A DNA stretch of 64,000 bases. Source: Desulfococcus multivorans. GTDB lineage: Bacteria; Desulfobacterota; Desulfobacteria; Desulfobacterales; Desulfococcaceae. Positions within the stretch are counted from its first letter, which is position 1. The number at the start of each line of letters is the position of its first letter. Shown in pieces: positions 1 through 9,548 of this stretch. The stretch lies in the NCBI RefSeq assembly GCF_001854245.1, contig NZ_CP015381.1, positions 2,763,001 through 2,827,000 on the forward strand. The letters run 5' to 3'. Position numbers and translations under genes: made by a program. The notes beneath the pieces are model-generated. The model ran no database searches, was not told the origin of the DNA, and saw only the letters and a program-made list of their open reading frames with translations.

Positions 1-2
1 GA

Positions 3-266
3 TTACCTATAAGAATAAAGAAGTTCCCAACTGAAGTAATCGAAAGGCTCCAGCGCGAAAGCTTCCCGCACCTGATCTTCGACTTCGATGAGTTCGTCCA
101 ATCTACCATGGGGCTCAAAAAGGAACGGCCGTTCTTCAGGAAAACAGAAAAGGGTGTCCGGAATTGTTATCCTCTGTTTTAAACGGCGACACATGAAGCA
201 GTACGCAAGGATCTCCACATGTTCTCGAATTGCTGCAAAATGCAGCATAATATAATGCACTTTCAA
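3..266 (-). CDS. hypothetical protein, 87 aa, doubtful
   Basis: This is an open frame on the minus strand, complete from an ATG at 266 to a TAA at the window edge. It is divergent from the acyl-CoA synthetase at 296. The product is acidic towards the C-terminus and shows no domain, signal peptide or membrane segment that I recognise. The opposite strand of the same stretch also carries an open frame that runs in from the window edge to about 181. At most one of the two is likely to be real. Homologues in related genomes would decide it. Confidence 0.22.
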   Translation of the reverse strand: MKVHYIMLHFAAIREHVEILAYCFMCRRLKQRITIPDTLFCFPEERPFLFEPHGRLDELIEVEDQVREAFALEPFDYFSWELLYSYR

Positions 267-295
267 TGTTAGGGTAAACAGTAAGGAGGCAGTGT

Positions 296-1795
296 ATGAA
301 TATTGTCAGTAATCTTGAAAGAAGTGTAACATTCTGTCCTGACAAGCCCGCCATTATTTTTGAAGATACCCCCATAACCTATAAAGAGCTTCATCTTAAA
401 GTCTGCCGCCTTGCATCAAGAATGCGCAGTCTCGGCGTTAAAAAGGGAGATCGTATTGCCCTTTTCATGGCCAATATTCCCGAGTTTGCGATCGTTTACT
501 ATGCCGCTATGAAGCTTGGTGCCATTGCTGTATCCCTCAATGTCATGCTGGTAAAAAATGAAGTCAAGTATATCCTGGGAGACTGCGGCGCCAAAATCAT
601 ATTCGTCGGAGAAGACCAGGCCTGCCAGGTACCCACGGACGATCCGGATGCATTGGAACATATAATTCTAGTAGAAGGTGATGAAAACAATGAGCATCAC
701 ATCAGCCGCGTATACGATACCGGTGTTGAAACCTTTCAGGCCCTTGACATGGCCGACACGGATCCGGCAGTCATCCTTTACACCTCCGGCACCACAGGAT
801 ACCCCAAAGGGGCGACGTTGAGTCATTTTAATGTTGTCGCCAACGTCAACTCTACCAATTACCATATCCGCTCCACAAAAGAGGACGTTTTTCACCTGTT
901 TTTGCCTCTGTTTCATTGTTTCGGGCAAAATTTCATCATGAACTCGTGCATCAAAAAAGGGGCGACCCTTGTCATGCACAAACGTTTTGAGCCGGCCCCT
1001 GTGATCGAAGCCGTCAAAAAACACAAAGTCACCATGTTCTTCGCTGTTCCCACCATTTATATCTACCTTTTAAATATGAAAGATGAGGAGATTGATTTTT
1101 CCAGCATCCGGTATTTTTTCACAGCGGCCTCTGTCATGCCGAATGATGTGGCCAACAGGTGGCGCGCCAAGTACGGCATACCCATCAATGACGGGTACGG
1201 TCTGACGGAATGTTCTCCTTTTGCATGCTATAATCATGATTTTAACTACAAGCCAGGCGCCATCGGCCATCCGGTCATTAACGTGCAGATGAAAATCGTC
1301 GGTGAAGACGGCAAAGCGGCGGCTCCGGGCGAATGGGGTGAAATCTGCATCAAGGGGCCCAATGTCATGCTGGGCTACTGGAACAAACCCACAGAGACCG
1401 AAAAGACCATTATTGACGGCTGGCTGCACACTGGTGATGTTGGGGCCCAGGATGAAGACGGCGACTTTTTCATTGTTGACCGGGTAAAAGATATGATCAT
1501 TTCAGCCGGCAACAACATTTATCCCGCTGAAGTCGAAAATCATATCTACGCGCATCCGGCGGTTAACGAAGTGGCTGTGCTCGGAATCCCGAATGATGTC
1601 AAAGGAGAGTCTGTCAAGGCAGTCATCGTGCTCAAACCTGGAGAAAAAGTTGATCCTGAGGAAATGATCGAGTTCTGCAAGGAACGGATGTCCAGATACA
1701 AGGTGCCAAAATACATCGATTTTGTCACAGAACTTCCTAAAAGCGCCACCGGCAAGATCCTCAAACGAATCCTGCGTGATGAGGCCGCCGATTAA
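296..1795 (+). CDS. acyl-CoA synthetase (AMP-forming), fatty-acid type
   Basis: A 499-residue ANL-superfamily ligase that activates a carboxylic acid to its acyl-CoA with ATP. The AMP/P-loop motif LYTSGTTGYPKGA starts near residue 160. The adenylation motif GYGLTECSP and the hinge region IVDRVKDMI are present, and the C-terminus has the catalytic-lysine motif SATGKILKR. The length fits long- or medium-chain fatty acid and crotonobetaine/fatty-acid ligases. A good Shine-Dalgarno (AAGGAGG) lies eight bases before the ATG. It is the first gene of a plus-strand beta-oxidation run (dehydrogenase, thiolase, 3-hydroxyacyl-CoA dehydrogenase), so it probably supplies that pathway with acyl-CoA. The true substrate cannot be read from the sequence. 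Confidence 0.9.
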   Translation: MNIVSNLERSVTFCPDKPAIIFEDTPITYKELHLKVCRLASRMRSLGVKKGDRIALFMANIPEFAIVYYAAMKLGAIAVSLNVMLVKNEVKYILGDCGAKIIFVGEDQACQVPTDDPDALEHIILVEGDENNEHHISRVYDTGVETFQALDMADTDPAVILYTSGTTGYPKGATLSHFNVVANVNSTNYHIRSTKEDVFHLFLPLFHCFGQNFIMNSCIKKGATLVMHKRFEPAPVIEAVKKHKVTMFFAVPTIYIYLLNMKDEEIDFSSIRYFFTAASVMPNDVANRWRAKYGIPINDGYGLTECSPFACYNHDFNYKPGAIGHPVINVQMKIVGEDGKAAAPGEWGEICIKGPNVMLGYWNKPTETEKTIIDGWLHTGDVGAQDEDGDFFIVDRVKDMIISAGNNIYPAEVENHIYAHPAVNEVAVLGIPNDVKGESVKAVIVLKPGEKVDPEEMIEFCKERMSRYKVPKYIDFVTELPKSATGKILKRILRDEAAD

Positions 1796-1810
1796 ATTTC
1801 TAACCCTTTT

Positions 1811-1881
1811 CAACTTTCGACTTTCATGCGATGGCCGGATAGAGGTGCCGGGAGGATACGGCCTATCAAAGTCGAAAGTTG
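1811..1881. repeat. palindromic intergenic element, copy A
   Basis: The left arm CAACTTTCGACTTTCATG (1811-1828) and the right arm CAAAGTCGAAAGTTG (1867-1881) are inverted repeats around a GC-richer loop. The same arms and nearly the same loop recur at 10825-10895, and a shorter version occurs at 54534-54588. All three lie between genes. It looks like a REP-type or miniature mobile element, and the RNA would fold into a long hairpin. Confidence 0.8.
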
Positions 1882-1938
1882 AGTAACCCTTATTGAGAAG
1901 TAAAAAGTTATCCCAAAAAAGTGGGGAGTGGAAACAAT

Positions 1939-3762
1939 ATGGCACAGGCAATCATAGACAAGACAGACCTTGATTTTGTTCTTTTTGAACAGTTTGAGAT
2001 AGACCGCCTCCATGAATATGAACGGTTTTCGGACTACAATAAAAAAGTCATAGAAATGGTGGTCAAGGAGGCTCGGCACCTGGCGGTCAAAGAGTTGCTG
2101 CCCACCTCAAAAATAGGCGATGAAAAGGGCTGCCGGTTTGAAAACGGAATGGTCCTTCTTCCAAACGAGTTCAAGCAGGTGTGGAAGTTGCTGGCAGAGG
2201 GGGAATGGCTTGTTCCGAATGCCGATCCGGATTGGGGGGGTCAGGGAATGCCCAGGTCGGTAGCTCTGGCTGCTAAGGATTATCTGAACGGCGCCAACAT
2301 GGCATTGACAATGATCGGCGGGTTGAGTCACGGGGCAGCCCACGTGATAGAGGCTTTCGGTACTGCGGAACAAAAGCAGCTATATCTCGAAAAAATCATA
2401 TCCGGCGAATGGGCGGTCACCATGCAAATCACCGAATCCGAATCCGGATCGGACCTGAGCCGGATCACGACCCTCGCCGAACCTTGCGGTGATGGAACCT
2501 ACCGGATTACGGGCTCAAAAATTTTCATTACCGGAGGTGACCACAACCTTACGGACAATATCGTCCATTTGGTTCTTGCCCGAATCAAGGACGCTCCTGA
2601 AGGCAGCAGCGGTCTCTCCCTGTTCGTGGTGCCCGGTGTCCACGTGGATAAAAACGGTAATCTGGGAATGAAAAACGACATTGCCTGCACCGGCATTGAA
2701 GAAAAAATGGGGCTTCATGGAAGCCCCACATGCGCCATGTCATTAGGCAGCAAGGGCAATTGTATCGGCACGCTTTTAGGGGAGGAAAACAAGGGGCTGG
2801 CCGCCATGTTTTCCATGATGAATGATGCACGACTTCTTGTCGGCTCACAAGGTCATGCCTGTGCATCCAGCGCCTTTTTACATGCCCTGGACTATGCGCA
2901 GAACCGGATCCAGGGTACGTTGCCCCAAGCTGAAAACGGCGACGCCTCCGGCGGCTGTATGGCCATTATTGAACACCCGGATGTTAAACGCATGCTGATG
3001 ATCATGAAAACCTATACACAGGGCATCCGAAGCATCCTGTTCTACATTGCACGCTGCCAGGATAAAGCGGAGGTTGTCCCTGATCCTGAAACCAGGCAGG
3101 AATACCGGGATCTGGTGGATTTTCTGATCCCCATCGGGAAAGGATATGTGACCGACAGGGCCGTTGAAGTCTGTGACCTGGCCATACAGATTTTCGGTGG
3201 ATATGGATACACCTGTGAATATCCTGTGGAACAGCTTTACAGGGATGTTCGTGTCACCACCATATATGAAGGGACCAACGGCATCCAGTCCCTCGATCTT
3301 TTAAACCGTAAACTGACCCTCAAAAAGGGCCGCCTGTTTGAATCCGTTATCAAACGGATAGAGCAGACCATTGAACTTGCCGGCCAGAGAGAAGAATTGT
3401 CCGATCTGGCCACGGCATTTGAAAAAATGGTCAGCCAGCTCAAAGAGGTAGTCCGACAGCTCACAAGCCTGCCGAAAACCCCTCGAAACGACCTGAAACT
3501 CAGGTCGGTGTCCGTTGATTTCCTCCAGGTAACCGGCGATGTGGTCATGGCCTGGATGCTTCTCTGGCGTGCGGTTACCGCCATAAACCTCAAACAGAAA
3601 AGCAAAAATAAAAACCGGCTTGACTTATTGGAAGGCCAGGTCTGTTGTGCCCGGTTTTTCATTAAAAATTTAGGACCGGTCACCTTGGGTCGTATGGCAT
3701 CGATCCTGGATGGCAGCGACGCCGTACTCGACATTCCAGACGGCGCGTTAAAAAATCGCTGA
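1939..3762 (+). CDS. acyl-CoA dehydrogenase, large DmdC/AcdB-like type
   Basis: An FAD-dependent acyl-CoA dehydrogenase that forms the 2,3-double bond of an acyl-CoA. I start it at the ATG at 1939, preceded by GGGGAGTGG, which gives 607 residues. An upstream in-frame GTG would add six. The length, about 600 rather than 380, and the middle motif ITGGDHNLTDNIVHLVLAR are typical of the subfamily with an extra C-terminal domain, which includes 3-methylmercaptopropionyl-CoA dehydrogenase (DmdC) and many deltaproteobacterial FadE-like enzymes. The catalytic glutamate is in YEGTNGIQSLDLL near residue 440. It sits between the synthetase and a thiolase in one run. The electron acceptor is presumably ETF, which is not encoded here. 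Confidence 0.9.
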   Translation: MAQAIIDKTDLDFVLFEQFEIDRLHEYERFSDYNKKVIEMVVKEARHLAVKELLPTSKIGDEKGCRFENGMVLLPNEFKQVWKLLAEGEWLVPNADPDWGGQGMPRSVALAAKDYLNGANMALTMIGGLSHGAAHVIEAFGTAEQKQLYLEKIISGEWAVTMQITESESGSDLSRITTLAEPCGDGTYRITGSKIFITGGDHNLTDNIVHLVLARIKDAPEGSSGLSLFVVPGVHVDKNGNLGMKNDIACTGIEEKMGLHGSPTCAMSLGSKGNCIGTLLGEENKGLAAMFSMMNDARLLVGSQGHACASSAFLHALDYAQNRIQGTLPQAENGDASGGCMAIIEHPDVKRMLMIMKTYTQGIRSILFYIARCQDKAEVVPDPETRQEYRDLVDFLIPIGKGYVTDRAVEVCDLAIQIFGGYGYTCEYPVEQLYRDVRVTTIYEGTNGIQSLDLLNRKLTLKKGRLFESVIKRIEQTIELAGQREELSDLATAFEKMVSQLKEVVRQLTSLPKTPRNDLKLRSVSVDFLQVTGDVVMAWMLLWRAVTAINLKQKSKNKNRLDLLEGQVCCARFFIKNLGPVTLGRMASILDGSDAVLDIPDGALKNR

Positions 3763-3821
3763 TACAACCCCGGCTGTTTCGGATAACCACATCACAAAAC
3801 AACAAAAAATCAGGAGGCAAC

Positions 3822-5012
3822 ATGTTATCCAACGCTTACATTCCTTATAAAGGATACTATAGCACCCCGTTTGTCAGATGGCAGGGTAGTCTGGCCAATG
3901 AAAATTCCATTACCTTGGGCGCCGAGACCTCCAGACGTTGGCTTCAGTCAAAGGATATTGACCCCAAAATATTTGACTATCTTATTTTGGGCGTCACTGT
4001 GGGTCAGCCCGCCATCTTTTACGGCGGACCGTGGGCATCGGCCCTGATCGGCGCCACGGATACGGCAGGACTGTATATCAGTCAGGCCTGTTCCACTTCC
4101 ACCACCGGCATCTTCCAGGCTGCACTCGGTGTGGAAGGAGGAGCCTATCACACCGTTTACACTCTTTTTACTGACCGCTGTTCCAACGGGCCTCATACCA
4201 TCTGGCCCAATCCCAACGGTCCCGGCGGACAGGTCATTTCCGAAAACTGGGTCATGGACCACTTCGGCAATGACCCCTGGGGATGTTCTTCCATGATCCA
4301 GACTGCTGAAAATGTGATCAAGATGGCCGGTATTACCAGAGCGGAATGCGATGCCCATGCCCTGCGACGCTATGAACAGTATACCGATTCCCTGGCCGAT
4401 GACCGGGCATTCCAGAAGCGCTACATGTTCCCGGTTGAAGTTAAGGTGTCCAAGAAAAAAATCGCTGTCATAGACACAGATGAAGGAATCATGCCCACAA
4501 CGGCGGAAGGCCTGGCCGCCCTGAAACCCGTGCTTCCCGGCGGGCAATTGACCTTCGGCACCCAGACCCATCCGGCAGACGGTCACTGTGCCCTGATCGT
4601 GACGGACCGGGAAAGGGCAAGACAGCTCAGCCAGGATGAAAACATTGAAATTCAGGTAATCTCTTTTGGTCATGCCCGGGTGAAAAAGGCACACATGCCT
4701 ATGGCACCCGTGCCGGCAGCTGTCATGGCCCTTGAACGCGCCGGGCTGACCATTGACGACATTAAGGTAATTAAGACCCACAATCCCTTTGCCGCCAATG
4801 ACATCTATATGTCAAAACAGCTGAACATTGATATCAACAGTTTCAATAATTATGGCTGTTCCATGATTTTCGGCCATCCCCAGGCACCGACCGCAGGACG
4901 GTCCATTATCGAGGGCATTGAAGAAGCTGCCATGCTCGGCGGCGGATATGTCCTGTTTACCGGCTGTGCCGCAGGCGACACCTCTGCGTCTCTGATCCTC
5001 AAAGTGGGTTGA
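3822..5012 (+). CDS. thiolase family protein, paralogue 1
   Basis: A 396-residue thiolase that would cleave a 3-oxoacyl-CoA with CoA. The nucleophile is Cys90 in SQACSTST. The two other thiolase residues appear to be His352 in FGHPQAPTAGR and Cys382 in FTGCAAGDTS. HNPFAAND takes the place of the usual NEAFA motif. These loops differ from textbook FadA, so it belongs to a divergent subfamily. The start has AGGAGG nine bases upstream. It has the same length as, and is strongly similar to, the thiolase at 15685-16875. Its neighbours are an acyl-CoA dehydrogenase and a 3-hydroxyacyl-CoA dehydrogenase, so it is the last step of a beta-oxidation set. Confidence 0.88.
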   Translation: MLSNAYIPYKGYYSTPFVRWQGSLANENSITLGAETSRRWLQSKDIDPKIFDYLILGVTVGQPAIFYGGPWASALIGATDTAGLYISQACSTSTTGIFQAALGVEGGAYHTVYTLFTDRCSNGPHTIWPNPNGPGGQVISENWVMDHFGNDPWGCSSMIQTAENVIKMAGITRAECDAHALRRYEQYTDSLADDRAFQKRYMFPVEVKVSKKKIAVIDTDEGIMPTTAEGLAALKPVLPGGQLTFGTQTHPADGHCALIVTDRERARQLSQDENIEIQVISFGHARVKKAHMPMAPVPAAVMALERAGLTIDDIKVIKTHNPFAANDIYMSKQLNIDINSFNNYGCSMIFGHPQAPTAGRSIIEGIEEAAMLGGGYVLFTGCAAGDTSASLILKVG

Positions 5013-5076
5013 TTGTGATTTTTTTAGATTTCCCACATCAAATCAGACGGCAGAACGGCCGTCAGGGAGGCATCAA

Positions 5077-6201
5077 ATGAAATCAATAGATACCGTCGGC
5101 GTTATCGGCTTCGGCGTCATGGGTGCGGCCATTGCACTGAATGCAGCATCCGCCGGAGAAACTGTCAGGTTCAAAGAGCTGAACGATGATCTTGTTAAAT
5201 CCATGTATGACAAGTGGGTTACCCAGCCTTTGGCCAAAAAGGTTGAAAAAAAGAAGATGAGCGAGGCAGAAGCCCGGTTGATTGCAGGCCGCATTGAAGG
5301 CACCAGCCGTTACGAAGATCTTGATGACTGCGATCTGATCATTGAAGCGGCTGTGGAAAATTTTGAACTCAAAAGAAGAATCTTCAAGGACCTGTCCGAT
5401 GTCTGCCGGGATGACACCATCATTGTGAGCAACACCTCTACCTTTCCTATTGGACAGTTGATGAAGGATATCAGCCATCCCGAACGTACTGCCGGGCTGC
5501 ATTATTTTTTTCCGGCCAATATCAACCGCCTGGTGGAAGTGATCCGCCAGAAAGAAACCAGTGACGCAACCTTTGATGCGCTGACGGCCTTTTCGAAAAA
5601 GAACGGAAAAATACCTATTTCAGTAAATGACTTCCCCGGATTTGCCATCAATCCGGTGTTCATCGCCAGCTATATGGTGCTCAATTCATTTTATGGAGAT
5701 ACCTATAATGCTGCCACATTGGATTATATCTCCAGGCTGGCATTGGGCATACGCTACGGAATCATGTGGGTATCAAACGGCTCCGGCCTGGGAACTTGTT
5801 ATCACGCTGCCGTTTCCATGAATGAATATCTGAGCAATTCCGATGTTGGTTATCCGCCGGTCCCGGAACCTCTTAAAATTCAGTTTGAAAGCGGCAAACC
5901 CTGGGATATTGAGGACGGCCCACTGGTTGAAGATGCAGCTGTGCTGAACGTCGTGAAAGATCAATTACTTGGAACCGTTTTTACCATCTCGACACACCTT
6001 ATTGAAAAAGGCGTTGTTTCTGTAAAAGATTTGGAACTGGGGATCTGTACCTCACTGGCATGGCCCAAAGGACCTTTTACCATGATGAATGATTTGGGCA
6101 TGGATGAGGCTGCCAGGCTGGTAAAACTCGCCGTAGAAAAAAGGCTGTTCAAAATGCCCGACTCTTTCGCCCGGGGCGTTCCTGCTGCCTGGCGGATCTG
6201 A
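5077..6201 (+). CDS. 3-hydroxyacyl-CoA dehydrogenase, 374 aa
   Basis: An NAD-dependent oxidation of 3-hydroxyacyl-CoA is indicated by the N-terminal Rossmann motif VGVIGFGVMGAAIA (residues about 7-20), the substrate-binding SNTSTFPIG, GLHYFFPANINRLVEVI, and the domain-junction stretch DFPGFAINPVF. The C-terminal part keeps the second 3HCDH helical segment (LAWPKGPFTMMNDLGMD). It is longer than the 284-residue enzyme at 12176 because of this extra C-terminal half. It resembles the dehydrogenase half of the fusion protein that follows at 7112. The RBS is GGGAGG. It ends the first gene run, since a GC hairpin follows the stop codon. Confidence 0.88.
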   Translation: MKSIDTVGVIGFGVMGAAIALNAASAGETVRFKELNDDLVKSMYDKWVTQPLAKKVEKKKMSEAEARLIAGRIEGTSRYEDLDDCDLIIEAAVENFELKRRIFKDLSDVCRDDTIIVSNTSTFPIGQLMKDISHPERTAGLHYFFPANINRLVEVIRQKETSDATFDALTAFSKKNGKIPISVNDFPGFAINPVFIASYMVLNSFYGDTYNAATLDYISRLALGIRYGIMWVSNGSGLGTCYHAAVSMNEYLSNSDVGYPPVPEPLKIQFESGKPWDIEDGPLVEDAAVLNVVKDQLLGTVFTISTHLIEKGVVSVKDLELGICTSLAWPKGPFTMMNDLGMDEAARLVKLAVEKRLFKMPDSFARGVPAAWRI

Positions 6202-6217
6202 GCTCAAAACTTAATAG

Positions 6218-6241
6218 GCCCGCGAGTTACGTTACGCGGGC
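6218..6241 (+). terminator. GC-rich hairpin after the first beta-oxidation run
   Basis: GCCCGCG and CGCGGGC form a perfect 7-bp stem with a 10-base loop, 16 bases after the stop of the 3-hydroxyacyl-CoA dehydrogenase. There is no clear T-run, so it could be a weak terminator or an mRNA-stabilising hairpin. Confidence 0.5.
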
Positions 6242-6365
6242 TTGAACATCCAACATTGATCTTTGATATTCTCGTAGACAGATATAGGCATCTCCAGCAA
6301 TTGAAGGACCTTATCGTGCAGAGTGTAGTAATTAAAAAAACTCAATTAAAAAGGATAATTCTTTT

Positions 6366-6971
6366 ATGTCTCAAGAATCTCACAGTTTTTCCAGTCCTGC
6401 GCCTCAGGCCCTCGGTGCCTTGGCCATTGCGTGTTTTATTTTTTTCGGCCTTCTCACCGGCCGAATAGGCGAGGAAAGTCGTCTGGCCGTTGCCTGTTGG
6501 CTTTTTGGAGGATTTGTGTGCCAATTCACTGCGGCCATCATCGAATTAAAGGACAAGAATCATGTCGGCGGTAATGTAATGCTGCTTTTTGGCAGTTTTT
6601 TCATGCTGGTGACTGCACTCATCAACCTGGCGGAATTTATAACTCATGCCAATGGGATCCATTTCGCCCTGGCCTGTGATCCTTACGCCTGGCTTGTTCT
6701 GGCCATTGTGCTGACCCTTTTCACCCCTGCCTATCTGGTGGGCTCTCCCGTTTTCTTCATAGCGCTGGTTTTCGCTGATGTCGCACTGTGGTTTCTAGTG
6801 ATACTGAAGTTTAAGATTTTTCTGCCCCCGATGGTTTCAGCACAGATAGCGGCTTACTGCATCTTAATGGTGGGCCTTTTCGGAATTTATCTTGCAACAG
6901 CCAATATTATAAATACAACCTTCAAAAAGGCGGTTATCCCAGTGGGCAAACCCTTCGTTGTCATGAATTGA
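6366..6971 (+). CDS. GPR1/FUN34/YaaH-type acetate/monocarboxylate transporter, paralogue 1
   Basis: A 201-residue integral membrane protein with six hydrophobic segments. The N-terminal SSPAPQALGALAIACF corresponds to the NPAPLGL signature of the acetate-uptake (AceTr/SatP) family, and length and topology agree. The predicted role is proton-coupled passage of acetate or similar short monocarboxylates across the inner membrane. It lies directly before the dehydrogenase-hydratase fusion. A broken copy of its first 55 codons lies before the second fusion copy (13245). Two further intact family members are at 11260 and 54716. Substrate and direction of transport are not visible. Confidence 0.75.
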   Translation: MSQESHSFSSPAPQALGALAIACFIFFGLLTGRIGEESRLAVACWLFGGFVCQFTAAIIELKDKNHVGGNVMLLFGSFFMLVTALINLAEFITHANGIHFALACDPYAWLVLAIVLTLFTPAYLVGSPVFFIALVFADVALWFLVILKFKIFLPPMVSAQIAAYCILMVGLFGIYLATANIINTTFKKAVIPVGKPFVVMN

Positions 6972-6972
6972 A

Positions 6973-9165
6973 CGGCGGCCGTCCTGTGCCGCAGGCAGGG
7001 GGATTCGCACGGTCGATAACACCCATCACCGAAGTTATCAGAGGTCAATGGTTATGAGATCCGATCATCAGTCCTGGAAGTTAAATAAATAAATTCAAGG
7101 AGAGGAAGCAAATGACACAGCTAACGAAAATAGGTGTCATCGGCGCCGGAAACATGGGCAGCGGTATCGTTCAAAAAATCGCCCAGGAGGGGCTTTCCGT
7201 CGTCATGGTCGACACCCAGGATGACTTCGTTCAAAGGGGCCTTTCAAACATAAAAACACTGCTTCAGGCCGGGGTTGACCGGAAGATTTTGTCGGCCCGT
7301 CAAATGGAGGATACCCTCTCCCGGATTACCGGTACGGTGGATTACAATTTGGTGGCGGATGCCGATCTGATTGTCGAGGCTGTTTTCGAGGACAAGGCGG
7401 TCAAGTCGGCTCTTTTTCAGAAACTCGATGCCATCTGTCAGGAGCACACTATCCTGGCCACCAACACTTCCAGTTTCTATGTTCGGGAGTTTGCGGAGAA
7501 AACAAAACGGCCGGACCGGTTTGTCGGACTTCACTACTTCTACCATCCAGCGAAGAACCGCCTTCTTGAAGTGATTCCGCACGACGGCACCGGTCAAGAA
7601 ACGATTGAAACGGCCTTGCTTTTTGCAAAGCTTCACGGAAAGACCGCCATCATCGTCAAGGATGCACCGGGCTTTGCCGTAAACCGGTTTTTCGTCCCGT
7701 TTTTGAATGAGGCGACCCGAATGCTTGAAGAAAATATGGCCAATATCGCCACCATTGAGGCGGCGGCCAAAAATGCGTTCAAAATCGGCATGGGGGCATT
7801 TGAACTGATGAATGTCACCGGCATTCCAATCGCCGTCCATTCCGCCGACACCCTCGGCCGGGAACTGGGCCCGTTTTATGCGACATCCGGCATCCTTCGA
7901 AACCAGATGGAGAAAAAAGAGAACTGGGATCTTTCCGGGCCGGTGGACGAAACCAAGATGGAAGCGGTGGAGGACAGATTTCTAGGCGTCTGTTTGGGCG
8001 TTGCGGCGGCCCTGGTAGATGAAGGCGTCGCCTCGATTGAAGATACCGACCGGGGTGCAAAAATCGGTTTGAGGTGGGCCAAGGGCCCGTTCGAGATCAT
8101 GAACCGTATCGGCATCGGTAAAACATACCGGGTAGTGGAAGCCATCTCACAAAAGTATCCGGATTTTAAAATTCCCGGGATTCTGATCCGGCAAAATCGT
8201 CTCGGCAGGCCCTTTGAATTCAGTTGTGTCGACCTGATGACCAGGGATCATGTGGCATACATTACCATCAACCGTCCGGAAGCGATGAACGCCCTGAACG
8301 AAACGGTTATGGAACAGCTCGAAAAAAGATTTTCCGAAGCTGAAAACGACCCCGGTGTCGACGCCGTCGTGTTTCAGGGAGCCGGCAAGGCATTCGTCGC
8401 CGGAGCCGACATCCGGTATTTTGTGGATAAGATAAAGTCGGATCGCATATCGGACATCGAAGCCTTTACAAGAAAAGGCCATGAACTTTTTCTGAGAATC
8501 GAAAATTCCCAAAAACAAACCATCGCTCTGTTGGATGGCCTGTCGCTGGGGGGCGGAAGCGAGCTGGCCCTGGCCTGTCAGAAGATTCTCGCAACACCGG
8601 CCGGGGTGATGGGGTTCCCGGAAACCGGCATTGGCATTTTCCCGGGTCTGGGCGGCATGCTTCGGTTTGCAAAACTTGCCGGCGCACCGTTGGCCAAATA
8701 TTTCACCTTCACAGGGACCTTGCTCGGCGCCGAAGATGCCCATGCCCTGGGTATTGTTTCAAAACTTTCACCTGCCTCTGACGTGACGTCGGCGCTTGCG
8801 GCAATGATCGCAGAGGAAAAATACGATAAATATCATAAACGCGAACTTCCGGCCAAATTCCGAGAAATTGCCGAAGCGTTTGAAAACGACAACAGTGAGA
8901 AACTGCTCTCCGGTCAGGCTCCCGCGGAAATTTCCGCCGACATCACCGGCCGGGTCCTGAAAAGCATGGGGTACAAGGCACCGCTGGCCCTGAGAACGGC
9001 CGGAAAGATCATCGACGAACAAAAAAAATTATCCATCAAAGACGGCATTGAGCTGGAACTGAGTTTTCTTGGGGAGATGTTTGCGACGGCGGATGCCCTG
9101 GAGGGGCTTCAGTCTTCTCTTGAAAGAAGGCGGCCGGTCTTCAAGGGCGCCTGATTTGAGATCCG
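6973..9165 (+). repeat. 2.2-kb direct repeat, copy 1
   Basis: This stretch is repeated at 13410-15602. From about 7020 to 9165 the two copies are essentially identical. Within the coding part I see only four substitutions (7431/13868, 7858/14295, 8054/14491, 9013/15450), each C to T or G to A in copy 2. The first 50 bases contain a few more changes and a 2-base insertion in copy 2. Similarity stops abruptly at 9165/15602. Confidence 0.95.
7112..9154 (+). CDS. bifunctional 3-hydroxyacyl-CoA dehydrogenase / enoyl-CoA hydratase fusion, copy 1
   Basis: A 680-residue protein joining two beta-oxidation steps. Residues 1-375 are a 3-hydroxyacyl-CoA dehydrogenase: NAD motif GVIGAGNMGSGIV, ATNTSSFYV, LHYFYHPAKNRLLEVI, DAPGFAVNRFF, and the C-terminal RWAKGPFEIMNRIG. 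Residues from about 375 to the end are an enoyl-CoA hydratase/isomerase, with the oxyanion and glutamate motifs LGGGSELALACQ and FPETGIGIFPGLGG. The order is the reverse of FadB/FadJ and resembles archaeal crotonyl-CoA hydratase/3-hydroxybutyryl-CoA dehydrogenases. The RBS is GGAGAGG. A nearly identical gene is at 13549. Substrate chain length cannot be read. Confidence 0.93.
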   Translation: MTQLTKIGVIGAGNMGSGIVQKIAQEGLSVVMVDTQDDFVQRGLSNIKTLLQAGVDRKILSARQMEDTLSRITGTVDYNLVADADLIVEAVFEDKAVKSALFQKLDAICQEHTILATNTSSFYVREFAEKTKRPDRFVGLHYFYHPAKNRLLEVIPHDGTGQETIETALLFAKLHGKTAIIVKDAPGFAVNRFFVPFLNEATRMLEENMANIATIEAAAKNAFKIGMGAFELMNVTGIPIAVHSADTLGRELGPFYATSGILRNQMEKKENWDLSGPVDETKMEAVEDRFLGVCLGVAAALVDEGVASIEDTDRGAKIGLRWAKGPFEIMNRIGIGKTYRVVEAISQKYPDFKIPGILIRQNRLGRPFEFSCVDLMTRDHVAYITINRPEAMNALNETVMEQLEKRFSEAENDPGVDAVVFQGAGKAFVAGADIRYFVDKIKSDRISDIEAFTRKGHELFLRIENSQKQTIALLDGLSLGGGSELALACQKILATPAGVMGFPETGIGIFPGLGGMLRFAKLAGAPLAKYFTFTGTLLGAEDAHALGIVSKLSPASDVTSALAAMIAEEKYDKYHKRELPAKFREIAEAFENDNSEKLLSGQAPAEISADITGRVLKSMGYKAPLALRTAGKIIDEQKKLSIKDGIELELSFLGEMFATADALEGLQSSLERRRPVFKGA

Positions 9166-9192
9166 CTGGGTTAAATCGCCGTCACCGGCAGG

Positions 9193-9369
9193 ACGGGACT
9201 GACCCTGTTCACGGCCTACCTGCACAGCATAGGGATAGTCGCTCTTTTCAGGCACCTTTTCGGTACCATCCGAAGAAGCAGGAAAGGTCTTCCCGTATTT
9301 GAATCCGTGAACCAGGTGCTCTGTGCCATGGTAGACGGCACCAGCGGACATTTGACCCGGTTTGATGTT
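9193..9369 (+). pseudogene. remnant of an IS1380-like transposase N-terminus
   Basis: One frame reads TGLTLFTAYLHSIG, then a segment resembling LFGTIRRSRKGLPVF and DGTSGHLTRFD. This matches my memory of the N-terminal part of IS1380-type DDE transposases. There is no start codon, the frame breaks after about 60 codons, and no terminal repeats are visible. The rest of the gap up to 9548 holds nothing recognisable. It starts within 30 bases of the end of the 2.2-kb repeat, which may be relevant to how that repeat arose. Confidence 0.4.
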
Positions 9370-9548
9370 GAAAATTGTCTCCCACGTCGAAAAAGTCGTT
9401 CTCAAAATTGCCGAGGCCTGCTTTGGCCGTCTTCGAATTTCCGAGATACATCCCCGATGCAATAATCCGACGCCCATATCACAGCAGCGCACCGAAACCC
9501 GGGCGTCAAATGCATCTTTATGTATGCCGCCGGGGATGGTTCCCTCCC